In this document: one piece after another, positions 14,659-22,091 of the stretch | Position numbering within the stretch: position 1 is the first letter of the stretch | How the letters are laid out: every line of letters begins with the position of its first letter | NCBI GenBank assembly: GCA_905200905.1 | Contig: CAJKMA010000029.1 | Coordinates: 1-31,176, forward strand | DNA from: an uncultured Bacillota bacterium | GTDB lineage: Bacteria; Bacillota; Clostridia; Lachnospirales; Lachnospiraceae | DNA: 31,176 nt | Reading direction: 5' to 3' | Program-made: the position numbers and the translations under genes | Notes under the pieces: generated by a model | The model's database searches: none | What the model was told of the DNA's origin: nothing | What the model saw: only the letters and a program-made list of their open reading frames with translations

Positions 14659-16819
14659 AATGTTTCATTATATGAAAGAGCGCTGGCATTACATGGTAAT
14701 GATTATTATGCTTTTATTTATTCAGGCATTTTGCGATCTCTCTTTGCCGGATTACACATCAAAAATTATTAATGTTGGTATCCAGCAAAAAGGTGTGGAG
14801 GATGGAGTACCTGAAACCATCAGAGCAGAAGCTATGGATAAACTATTGCTTTTTTTGGAACAGAAAGAAGCAAAAAGGGTTCTGGATGCTTATGAAAACA
14901 AGGATGGAATTTATGAACTTCAGGATGTAACAGAGGAAGAAAGGGAAAAACTGAACCAGATTTTAGGAATACCGGAATTGATTGTGACAGGGCTTTCTGA
15001 TGGAAAATCAGAAGAAGCGAAGAAAATCAAAGAACAAATGAAATTGCCCCAAGAAGCGGATTTGTTTCAGGTATTTCAAAGTATGCCAAGGGAACAGCTT
15101 CAAGCTATGACAGATGAGTTCAAGAAAGAACTGGAGGAAATTCCAGATTCTATTGTGACACAAAGCGCAGTACTGTTTGTGGAGCAGGAATATGAGGCTC
15201 AGGATATTGACATGGATAAACTACAAATGAAGTATATTCTCATAAGTGGTGTGAAGATGATGGGGCTGGCATTTTTGGCAATGGCAGCAGCTATAGCTGT
15301 GACTTTTCTGTCTGCAAGAGTCGCAGCTGTGTTGGGACGGAATTTGAGGAACAGTATTTATAGAAAAGTTATTTCTTTTTCTGGTAAGGAGCTGAATCAG
15401 TTTTCTACAGCATCTTTGATTACAAGAAGTACCAATGATGTGCAGCAAGTGCAAATGTTATTTACCCTGCTTTTTCGGATTGTTTTATATGCGCCAATTC
15501 TGGGAATCGGTGGTGTTTATAAGGTATTCCAGACGGATGCTTCTATGACCTGGATTTTGGCTCTGGCTGTGGTGGTGATTATGCTGTTTGTGGCATTGCT
15601 TTTTCGGATTGCCATGCCGAAATTTACAAAATTGCAGTTTTTAATTGATGAGCTAAATCTGGTTTCCAGAGAGATTCTTACGGGTGTACCGGTTGTACGT
15701 GCCTTTAGCCGAGAAAAGCACGAGGAAGAGCGTTTTGAAGAGGCAAATGCAAGACTTACCAAAACCAATCTTTTTGTAAACCGTTGTATGACCTTTATGA
15801 TGCCAGTCATGATGTTACTGATGAATGGAGTAACCGTTCTCATTGTGTGGAATGGCGCTCATGCAGTAAACGATGGTTCCATGCAAGTAGGAAATATGAT
15901 GGCATTTATGCAGTATGCAATGCAGATTATTATGGCATTTTTGATGATTACCATGATGTCCATTATGATTCCAAGAGCCAATGTAGCGGCAAAACGTATT
16001 AATGAGGTGATGGAAACCCAGGTAAGTATTCGGGATAGTCAGGAGGTACAGCCTGTGCAGGAAAATAGGAAAGGGCAGATTGTGTTTGAACATGTAGGAT
16101 TTGCTTACCCGGGGGCAGATGAAGAGACTCTACATGATATTGATTTTACTGCAAACAAAGGGGAAACCATAGCATTTATTGGAAGTACAGGAAGCGGCAA
16201 GAGTACCCTGGTGAATTTGATTCCTCGCTTCTTTGATGTGACGAAAGGGCGTATTTTAGTAGATGGTGTGGATATCCGAAATCTGAAACTCCATGATTTG
16301 CGGGAGCGTATTGGTTACGTGCCGCAAAAAGCAGTGCTATTTTCAGGTACCATTGATTCCAATATTCGCTATGGAAAAGAAGAAGCAACAGAAGCAGAGG
16401 TGAAAAAGGCTGCCCAGATTGCCCAGGCATGGGAGTTTATTGAGGAAAAAGAAGATGGTGTAAATTCTTCCATTGCTCAGGGAGGAACCAATGTTTCAGG
16501 AGGACAGAAACAGCGCCTCTCCATTGCTAGAGCCATTGCAAAAGAGCCGGAAATTTATATTTTTGATGATAGTTTTTCTGCCCTGGACTATAAAACGGAC
16601 GTGGTTTTACGAAGGGCATTGAAACAGGAAACAAAGGATGCAACCACATTGATTGTTGCTCAGAGAATCAGTACCATTCTCCATGCAGATAAGATTTTGG
16701 TTCTGGATGAAGGACGAGTGGTTGGACAGGGAACCCATAAGGAGCTTTTGAAGTCCTGCCAGGTTTATCGCCAGATTGCCATGTCACAGTTGTCAGAGGA
16801 GGAATTAGCCAATGAGTAA
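14651..16819 (+). CDS. ABC exporter, first half of a heterodimeric pair (degenerate ATPase site)
   Basis: This 722-residue fused membrane-ATPase half-transporter has six helices. Walker A is GSTGSGKST (511-519) and the signature is VSGGQ (615-619). Walker B, IYIFDD, is followed by SFSALD with D640 where the catalytic Glu should be. The H-loop reads AQRIS, so Q671 replaces the switch His. Loss of both residues marks the non-catalytic site of heterodimeric exporters of the LmrCD/BmrCD/TM287-288 type. Between helix 1 and helix 2 there is an unusually long charged segment (about 45-195), predicted to be extracytoplasmic. AGGAAAGGAG lies before the ATG at 14651; an upstream in-frame ATG lacks a site. 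It overlaps marR by 8 bp and its partner by 8 bp. Confidence 0.94.
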   Translation: MFKMFHYMKERWHYMVMIIMLLFIQAFCDLSLPDYTSKIINVGIQQKGVEDGVPETIRAEAMDKLLLFLEQKEAKRVLDAYENKDGIYELQDVTEEEREKLNQILGIPELIVTGLSDGKSEEAKKIKEQMKLPQEADLFQVFQSMPREQLQAMTDEFKKELEEIPDSIVTQSAVLFVEQEYEAQDIDMDKLQMKYILISGVKMMGLAFLAMAAAIAVTFLSARVAAVLGRNLRNSIYRKVISFSGKELNQFSTASLITRSTNDVQQVQMLFTLLFRIVLYAPILGIGGVYKVFQTDASMTWILALAVVVIMLFVALLFRIAMPKFTKLQFLIDELNLVSREILTGVPVVRAFSREKHEEERFEEANARLTKTNLFVNRCMTFMMPVMMLLMNGVTVLIVWNGAHAVNDGSMQVGNMMAFMQYAMQIIMAFLMITMMSIMIPRANVAAKRINEVMETQVSIRDSQEVQPVQENRKGQIVFEHVGFAYPGADEETLHDIDFTANKGETIAFIGSTGSGKSTLVNLIPRFFDVTKGRILVDGVDIRNLKLHDLRERIGYVPQKAVLFSGTIDSNIRYGKEEATEAEVKKAAQIAQAWEFIEEKEDGVNSSIAQGGTNVSGGQKQRLSIARAIAKEPEIYIFDDSFSALDYKTDVVLRRALKQETKDATTLIVAQRISTILHADKILVLDEGRVVGQGTHKELLKSCQVYRQIAMSQLSEEELANE

Positions 16820-18647
16820 AGCAAGAGGACCGATGGGTCATGGTCACGGACAGGGAATGTCAGGGGAAAAGGCAAAGGATTTTAAAAATGCCATGAAACG
16901 GTTGTTTCAATATATGAAACGTTATCGTATCCAGCTGGGAATTATGATGATTTTCGCTGTGGGTAGTACCATATTTAATATTATTGGACCAAAGATTTTA
17001 GGAAAAGCGACCACCGAGCTTTTCAACGGTCTGGTTTCAAAAATCAGCGGTGGAAGTGGAATTAATTTCGGAAAAATCGGTGAAATTTTGTTGTGGACTT
17101 TGGGGCTTTATCTGATAAGTTCTGCCTTTTCCTTTATTCAGGGATGGATTATGACAGGAATTTCCAATCAGGTAACGTATAGTTTGAGGAAAGACATTTC
17201 CAGAAAAATTAACCGATTGCCTCTGAAATATTTTGAAAGCAGAACTCACGGGGAGATTTTGTCCAGGATTACCAATGATGTAGATACTTTGCAGACTAGT
17301 GTTAACCAGAGTTTTACTCAGTTGATTACTTCTGTGACCATGCTGATTGGTGTCTTTGCCATGATGCTTTCAATTAATGTGTGGATGACTTTGGCGGCTG
17401 TGTTGATTTTGCCCATTTCCATGTTGATTATTTCAAAGGTTATGAAACGCTCTCAGAAATATTTCCAGGCACAACAAAAATATCTGGGTGAAGTCAACGG
17501 GCAGATTGAGGAAATCTACAGTGGACAGAATGTTGTAAAAGCTTTTAACAAAGAGGAAGATGTTGTAAAAGAATTTGAAGCAACCAATGAAAAGCTTTAT
17601 ACTTCTGCATGGCGCTCTCAGTTTTTCTCTGGTATGATGATGCCGATTATGCAGTTCGTAGGAAATCTGGGATATGTTATGGTAGCGCTTCTTGGCGGTG
17701 TTATGGTTATCAAGGGAAAAGTTGCGGTAGGGGATATTCAGGCTTTTTTTCAGTACATCAGGAATTTCACTCAGCCTATACAGCAGATTGCTCAGGTGAC
17801 AAATCTTCTGCAATCCTCAGCGGCAGCAGCAGAGAGAGTTTTTGAATTTCTGGATGAAGAGGAAGAGGACCAGATATCAGAACATCCTGTGGATATTACC
17901 CATATTCAAGGAAATGTAGAAGCCCGTCATGTGGCTTTTGGATACAATTCAGACCGTCTGATTATTCACGATTTCAGTGGTGTGGTAAAAGCAGGCCAGA
18001 AGGTAGCTATTGTAGGACCCACAGGCGCTGGAAAAACGACTATGATTAAACTTTTGATGCGGTTTTATGATGTAAATTCTGGTGAGATTCTTATAGACGG
18101 ACATAATGTAAAAGATTTTAATAGAAGTCAGCTTCGGGAAATGTTTGGTATGGTACTTCAGGATACCTGGCTGTTCCATGGAACCATTATGGAAAATATC
18201 CGTTATGGAAGGCTGGATGCAACAGATGAGGAGGTTATAGCAGCGGCAAAAGCAGCCCATGCGCATCATTTTATTATGTCACAACCTGGAGGCTACCAGA
18301 TGATGCTGAATGAGGAAACCAGCAATATTTCTCAGGGTCAGAAGCAGCTTCTTACCATTGCCAGAGCCATTTTGGCAGATAATAAGATTCTGATTTTAGA
18401 CGAGGCCACATCTTCTGTAGATACCAGAACCGAAGAGCAGATTCAGGGTGCCATGGATAATCTTATGCGAGGAAGAACCAGTTTTGTCATTGCTCATAGA
18501 CTGTCAACTATTCGTGATGCAGATTTGATTTTGGTTATGAAAGACGGAGATATTATTGAACAGGGAACCCACGATTCCCTGCTGGCAGAAGGTGGCTTCT
18601 ATGCAAAACTTTATAACAGCCAGTTTGAAAAAGCAGAGGCAATTTAA
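16812..18647 (+). CDS. ABC exporter, second half of a heterodimeric pair (catalytic ATPase site)
   Basis: This 611-residue fused membrane-ATPase half-transporter has six helices between about 40 and 320. Walker A is GPTGAGKTT (402-410), the Walker B end ILDEATSS has the catalytic E531, and the H-loop AHRLST has H562. The signature is ISQGQ (506-510) rather than LSGGQ. Its partner has the reverse pattern, a normal signature with a dead Walker B, so the two should form one active and one degenerate site. A short His/Gly-rich N-terminus (GPMGHGHGQG, 6-15) is unusual and could bind metal. GAGGAGG lies before the ATG, which overlaps the upstream gene. The substrate is unknown; peptides or drugs are typical. 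Confidence 0.95.
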   Translation: MSKARGPMGHGHGQGMSGEKAKDFKNAMKRLFQYMKRYRIQLGIMMIFAVGSTIFNIIGPKILGKATTELFNGLVSKISGGSGINFGKIGEILLWTLGLYLISSAFSFIQGWIMTGISNQVTYSLRKDISRKINRLPLKYFESRTHGEILSRITNDVDTLQTSVNQSFTQLITSVTMLIGVFAMMLSINVWMTLAAVLILPISMLIISKVMKRSQKYFQAQQKYLGEVNGQIEEIYSGQNVVKAFNKEEDVVKEFEATNEKLYTSAWRSQFFSGMMMPIMQFVGNLGYVMVALLGGVMVIKGKVAVGDIQAFFQYIRNFTQPIQQIAQVTNLLQSSAAAAERVFEFLDEEEEDQISEHPVDITHIQGNVEARHVAFGYNSDRLIIHDFSGVVKAGQKVAIVGPTGAGKTTMIKLLMRFYDVNSGEILIDGHNVKDFNRSQLREMFGMVLQDTWLFHGTIMENIRYGRLDATDEEVIAAAKAAHAHHFIMSQPGGYQMMLNEETSNISQGQKQLLTIARAILADNKILILDEATSSVDTRTEEQIQGAMDNLMRGRTSFVIAHRLSTIRDADLILVMKDGDIIEQGTHDSLLAEGGFYAKLYNSQFEKAEAI

Positions 18648-18655
18648 GAAGAAGT

Positions 18656-18715
18656 AAAAAACAGAGATGCCCAGTATTTTGATATTCTCAATGACTGAGG
18701 CAGCTCTGTTTTTTT
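18656..18715 (+). terminator. Rho-independent terminator of the marR-ABC exporter operon
   Basis: AAAAACAGAG (18656-18665) pairs with CTCTGTTTTT (18704-18713). An additional GCC/GGC pairing sits inside, and the T run continues to 18715. It starts 9 nt after the exporter stop. Confidence 0.85.
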
Positions 18716-18727
18716 CTTTGTTTTGCG

Positions 18728-18756
18728 TTGTGAGGAATCAGAGTGAGTGGTATAAT
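18728..18756 (+). promoter_or_regulatory. Sigma-A promoter for the GGADGPT-DUF1653-HAD unit
   Basis: TTGTGA (18728-18733), 17 nt and a perfect TATAAT (18751-18756) lie 43 nt before the ATG at 18800. An in-frame GTG at 18743 lies inside the promoter and cannot be the start. Confidence 0.82.
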
Positions 18757-18799
18757 AGGAAAAAGTTTATTGTTTGAGGGAGTAGAGAGGATATCAGTT

Positions 18800-19441
18800 A
18801 TGGGTAAAACAGCAGTTCATATTATCGGAGGTGCAGATGGTCCTACCAGTGTGTTTTGGGCAGGGAAAAAAAGAAAGCAATCTATAAAAATGAGGATAAG
18901 AAATCTTGTTTTTAGATACAAAAAAGAAAGAGCCAAAAAGCGGATTCTTCCAGGAGGTCATACACTACAGGAAGTGTTGAAGTACGCCAAAAGGCATTAT
19001 GGTATAACAGAAATTAGCACAACACAATGGCGTTATATAGAACAAAAAAAGAGCTGGAAAGAAGGATTGCTTCTGAAATATAAGCCTGAATTATTAGGTG
19101 AGTTTCAGCATATTGAAGATCCAGAAGACCATGAGGAAAAGACCCTGGATAGATTTTTTGAACAGATAGAAAAACGCAGTGAAAAGGCAGAAGAAATACC
19201 AGATTGTAAAATGCCTATGGACTTTCATATCTATGAAATGAAATATCAGGATGGAAGTATGGAAATTGTAGTGGATTATCATTGGAAGATGTTTGGTATA
19301 TCCTATAGTGGAAAGAAAAAAACGATGAAATCCTTAAAAAAAATAGCACAGGAATTATACCTTTACTATGGAGTTACGAAAGAAGATATAGAAAGAAAAA
19401 CAGAGAGATATCAAGAATTATTACTAAATTTAAGCGTATAA
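18800..19441 (+). CDS. Uncharacterised protein with an N-terminal IIGGADGPTSVF motif
   Basis: I do not recognise the whole 213-residue protein. Its first 22 residues carry HIIGGADGPTSVFWAG (7-22), a close match to the conserved GGADGPT segment of the membrane-bound beta subunit of sodium-pumping decarboxylases (OadB/GcdB/MmdB). The rest is soluble, highly charged and has no membrane helix, so it is not a decarboxylase subunit. A Lys/Arg-rich stretch (23-50) follows, then a predicted alpha/beta region. VDYHWKMFGISYSGK sits near the C-terminus, along with helices rich in Lys and Glu. GAGAGG lies 9 nt before the ATG, downstream of a clear promoter. It is co-oriented and 10 nt from a DUF1653 gene. 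Automatic annotation may mislabel it from the motif. Function is unknown. Confidence 0.75.
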   Translation: MGKTAVHIIGGADGPTSVFWAGKKRKQSIKMRIRNLVFRYKKERAKKRILPGGHTLQEVLKYAKRHYGITEISTTQWRYIEQKKSWKEGLLLKYKPELLGEFQHIEDPEDHEEKTLDRFFEQIEKRSEKAEEIPDCKMPMDFHIYEMKYQDGSMEIVVDYHWKMFGISYSGKKKTMKSLKKIAQELYLYYGVTKEDIERKTERYQELLLNLSV

Positions 19442-19451
19442 GGAGGATATA

Positions 19452-19904
19452 ATGGGAAAAATTAGAATTATGAAAAAGAATGATGAATATTCATCAGAAT
19501 ATGAAGTGGGAGACATTTTTGAAATAACTGGAACTTGGTATGGTGGTGTTCATATTTTGGGGAAAACAGGAGTACCGGTATCTCTGGATAAAGAGGAATA
19601 TATGGAACTTAACACAGAACCGGAAAGCAAAGAAGAAGAGATTTCAACCAGAGATATACAAGTAGGCGATATTGTGCAGCATTTTAAAAGAGAGTGGGTT
19701 TCAAAAGAGACTTCAGAATACTTTTATAAGGTACTGGCATTTGCACAACATACAGAAACAGGGGAAAGGCTGGTAATTTATCAGGCATTATATGCACCTT
19801 TTAAAGTCTGTGCCAGACCATTATCTATGTTTATGAGTGAAGTAGACAGGGAAAAATACCCTGATATCCGGCAGAAATACAGGTTTGAGAAAGTACAGCT
19901 GTGA
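19452..19904 (+). CDS. DUF1653 domain protein with an extra N-terminal SH3-like segment
   Basis: This 150-residue protein is in two parts. Residues about 70-148 match the DUF1653 pattern: VGDIVQHFKREW, then YFYKVLAFAQHTETGERLVIYQALY, and PLSMFMSEVDREKYPDIRQKYRF at the end. The function of DUF1653 is not established. The first 55 residues, with YEVGDIFEITGTWYGGVHIL and VPVSLDKEEYMEL, look like a small beta-barrel and echo the VGDI opening of the second domain; a Glu-rich linker joins them. AAGGAGG precedes the ATG. It sits between the GGADGPT-motif gene and a HAD hydrolase with short gaps, so the three are probably cotranscribed. Confidence 0.85.
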   Translation: MGKIRIMKKNDEYSSEYEVGDIFEITGTWYGGVHILGKTGVPVSLDKEEYMELNTEPESKEEEISTRDIQVGDIVQHFKREWVSKETSEYFYKVLAFAQHTETGERLVIYQALYAPFKVCARPLSMFMSEVDREKYPDIRQKYRFEKVQL

Positions 19905-19925
19905 TGAGATTTTAAGAGGAGAAAA

Positions 19926-20597
19926 ATGTTGATAAAAGCAGTAATTTTTGACATGTACGAAACCTTGATTACCCATTATGAGTGTCCCTTATATTTTAGC
20001 GCAGAGATGGCGGCAGATGCAGGAATTCCAGAAGAAAAATTCCGAAAATCCTGGAGAGCAACAGAAACAGAAAGAACCATTGGAAATCTCTCTTTGGAGG
20101 AAATTCTGGAGCGGATTTTACGTGAAAATAACAGCTATTCAGAAGAAAAATTAAAATATATAGCTGCAAAACGCATTTATACAAAGGAAGAAACCTTCCG
20201 GCATTTACATAAAGAAATTATTCCTTTATTAATGAGCCTTAAGGAAGAAAACATTCAGATTGGATTAATCAGTAATTGCTTTTCAGAAGAGGCAAAGGTT
20301 ATTAAAAAAAGTATTTTATATCCATATTTTGATGTTCCGCTTCTGTCCTATGATGAGGGATTACAGAAACCAGACTTGGAAATTTTTCAAAGATGTCTGG
20401 AGAGACTGCAAGTGTTGCCACAGGAATGTTTGTATGTAGGGGATGGTGGAAGCTTTGAATTGGAAGCAGCAGAAAAAATGGGAATGAAGGCAGTCCAGGC
20501 TACCTGGTATTTAAGAGAAAATTCTTTGCAGCCATCTAAAAGAAAACCCGAGTTTCAGCAAATAGAGAGGCCGCTGGACCTTTTAAAATTACTTTAA
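19926..20597 (+). CDS. HAD superfamily hydrolase, haloacid-dehalogenase-like
   Basis: This 223-residue cytoplasmic protein has a helical cap (about 15-95). Motif I is VIFDMYETL, with nucleophile D9 but Tyr at the position of the second Asp (D-x-Y-x-T). Motif II is LISN (114-117), motif III Lys is K148 in QKPD, and motif IV is VGDGGSFE (171-178). The D-x-Y-x-T form is typical of dehalogenase-like members and lacks the general acid of HAD phosphatases. Its activity is therefore uncertain and it may not be a classic phosphatase. AAGAGGAG precedes the ATG. It is the last gene of the unit, followed by a strong symmetric hairpin. Confidence 0.9.
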   Translation: MLIKAVIFDMYETLITHYECPLYFSAEMAADAGIPEEKFRKSWRATETERTIGNLSLEEILERILRENNSYSEEKLKYIAAKRIYTKEETFRHLHKEIIPLLMSLKEENIQIGLISNCFSEEAKVIKKSILYPYFDVPLLSYDEGLQKPDLEIFQRCLERLQVLPQECLYVGDGGSFELEAAEKMGMKAVQATWYLRENSLQPSKRKPEFQQIERPLDLLKLL

Positions 20598-20631
20598 TAT
20601 TGGCACTCTGTGAACCCAAGGAGTGCCAATA
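20598..20631. terminator. Hairpin between the convergent HAD and Rpn genes
   Basis: TATTGGCACTC (20598-20608) and GAGTGCCAATA (20621-20631) form a perfect 11-bp stem with a 12-nt loop. It fills the 37-nt gap between two convergent stop codons. Neither side has a long T run, so it may terminate weakly or act as an end-protecting structure. Confidence 0.65.
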
Positions 20632-20634
20632 CAT

Positions 20635-21543
20635 TTAAAATTTACTGTATTTTTCTATATATTCTTCTGCCTCTTCCACAGAAAGAGAAAAACTGTTCAT
20701 TAATTTTTCCAGAAGCTGTTCTTTTGGAAGTTGCAGCTCTGAGAAGGTACGGATTATCTCACAAATGCCAGTTTTGATACCGTCTTGCATTCCTGCTTCG
20801 TGTCCTTTTTTCCAGGAATCTTCTTTTAAGAATTCCCGAAATTCATTTTCGTCATATTCTGTTAAGATCATATCTATCACCTCAGCCTTGTTTTTACGTA
20901 GTATCTCAGACAGGATATTTTTTGAAATGCAATCTTCCACTGCAGTTTCTACCGCTTCTTGAAATGGAAGTCCTATAGAGATTTTGCTGCGGATTGTGTG
21001 AATAAACAGGGCATATTCTTTTAAAATGCGGCATTTTTCCATGAGCTCCTGATTATGCCCAAAATTGATATTCAGTAGAAGGGCAGTGCATTCTAAAGCA
21101 GGTTGCAGCCCTTTTCCATTCTGAATGAATAAGTCACTGAGTAGAATCTCCTTACGTTCCGGTTCTTCCATGGAACCATTGTAAAATACCAGATATACTG
21201 GGAAAGGAATCCTGAGGGGAGAATCCGTATAAAGCTTTTGCTTCATAGGTTCAATGTAATTCCGGTACATGGCAGAAAAATAAAAGAGACCACGTAGGGG
21301 AAGGTTGGGACTGTAGGTGCTTTGATGTTCATAAAGATTCATGATATCATCAATCATAAAAGATAAGTCGTTTTTCATCCCCATATAGACTACGTCATCA
21401 ATGGTTGTAATAACTAAGTCATCAGGATTGCTGTAATGACTGTCATTGATGGCATTATAAAGCTGCAGCAAATTTTCCTTGTCATTGAAAATAAAACGGA
21501 ACAGTCTGTCTTTATACTTACGATTTAAATAATAATGCTCCAA
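20635..21543 (-). CDS. Rpn family recombination-promoting nuclease / putative transposase (PD-(D/E)XK)
   Basis: This 302-residue protein opens KYKDRLFRFIFNDKENLLQL, the signature of the Rpn/PDDEXK_2 family. The nuclease core is visible: D59 in MKNDLSF, and E72-H-Q74 in NLYEHQST, followed by PLRGLFYFSAMYRNYI. The central part matches family members. The C-terminus (about 225-302) is a charged helical tail with HEAGMQDGIKTG, common in this family. RpnA-type proteins in E. coli promote RecA-independent recombination and are DNases; they are not conventional transposases. The start is TTG at 21541-21543, supported by AGGGAGG 7 nt upstream and a promoter; no in-frame ATG fits. No terminal inverted repeats are seen. 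Confidence 0.9.
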   Translation of the reverse strand: MEHYYLNRKYKDRLFRFIFNDKENLLQLYNAINDSHYSNPDDLVITTIDDVVYMGMKNDLSFMIDDIMNLYEHQSTYSPNLPLRGLFYFSAMYRNYIEPMKQKLYTDSPLRIPFPVYLVFYNGSMEEPERKEILLSDLFIQNGKGLQPALECTALLLNINFGHNQELMEKCRILKEYALFIHTIRSKISIGLPFQEAVETAVEDCISKNILSEILRKNKAEVIDMILTEYDENEFREFLKEDSWKKGHEAGMQDGIKTGICEIIRTFSELQLPKEQLLEKLMNSFSLSVEEAEEYIEKYSKF

Positions 21544-21558
21544 ATAAGTTCCTCCCTT

Positions 21559-21587
21559 ATTTTAACAAAGATATGATTTTGAGGCAA
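21559..21587 (-). promoter_or_regulatory. Promoter of the Rpn-family gene
   Basis: On the minus strand, TTGCCT (21582-21587), 17 nt and TAAAAT (21559-21564) lie directly upstream of the AGGGAGG site. This gives a very short leader before the TTG start. Confidence 0.65.
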
Positions 21588-21746
21588 CACAAAGAAAGGA
21601 GATTTAGTTCAAAGGCATCACCAACTTTCAGGATAAGATAAAAGGATTGTTTGACGAGATGTCAAGAATTTAAGAGTATTCATAGAAAAATAGAATTTAC
21701 GTTTCCAGTATACCAAAATATAGAAGAAAATCAAGAGGAAAAGTTC

Positions 21747-21775
21747 TTGTTCAGGGAATTGTTTTTCTGTATAAT
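21747..21775 (+). promoter_or_regulatory. Promoter of the deleted ATPase gene
   Basis: TTGTTC (21747-21752), 17 nt and a perfect TATAAT (21770-21775) lie 43 nt before the ATG at 21819. A GGAGGTGG site follows. The expression signals remain intact although the gene is broken. Confidence 0.75.
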
Positions 21776-21818
21776 AAATTCGTATAAAAATGTATACAAA
21801 AGAAACTGGAGGTGGGCC

Positions 21819-22091
21819 ATGAATACACAATTTATAAAAGGGCTTTCTATAGATTGGAATAGGATTGCCCCCTATAGCTATCTGAGAGAAATTGAGGCTT
21901 TGCATGACTTGAAAAATCTGGAATTTACCAGCCCTATCACTTTTTTTGTGGGGGAGAATGGCAGTGGAAAGTCTACTTTGCTGGAAGCCATTGCCATAGC
22001 AGCGGGATTTAATCCGGAAGGGGGAAGCAGTTACCAGATTATGGAGCTTTATATGAACAAACGCAAACAACTGTTGGAATGGTTATTATAA
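21819..22091 (+). pseudogene. AAA family ATPase (COG3910-like), internally deleted
   Basis: The remnant has 90 residues from an ATG with GGAGGTGG upstream. The first 70 residues, WNRIAPYSYLREIEAL, FTSPITFFVGENGSGKST and AIAIAAGFNPEGGSS, are the start of a predicted ATPase with an intact Walker A (45-53). Relatives are normally about 240-270 residues and carry a signature, Walker B and switch His, all absent here. The last 20 residues, YQIMELYMNKRKQLLEWLL, resemble the C-terminal end of such ATPases. The simplest reading is an in-frame deletion of the middle of the gene, not a 3' truncation. A promoter precedes and a hairpin terminator follows. The product would be inactive as an ATPase. Confidence 0.75.

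Noticed and set aside
18743..18799. GTG start giving 19 extra residues on the GGADGPT protein
   Set aside because: The GTG lies between the -35 and -10 of a clear promoter, so it would not be transcribed. The ATG at 18800 has a ribosome binding site.
20635..21543. Transposase / insertion sequence call for the Rpn gene
   Set aside because: The family is often labelled transposase, but no terminal inverted repeats or target duplication are visible and the core is a PD-(D/E)XK nuclease.
21608..21673. 22-codon frame reading FKGITNFQDKIKGLF between the Rpn gene and the ATPase remnant
   Set aside because: It follows a stop codon directly and has no start. It could be the tail of a lost gene, but it is too short to support any call.
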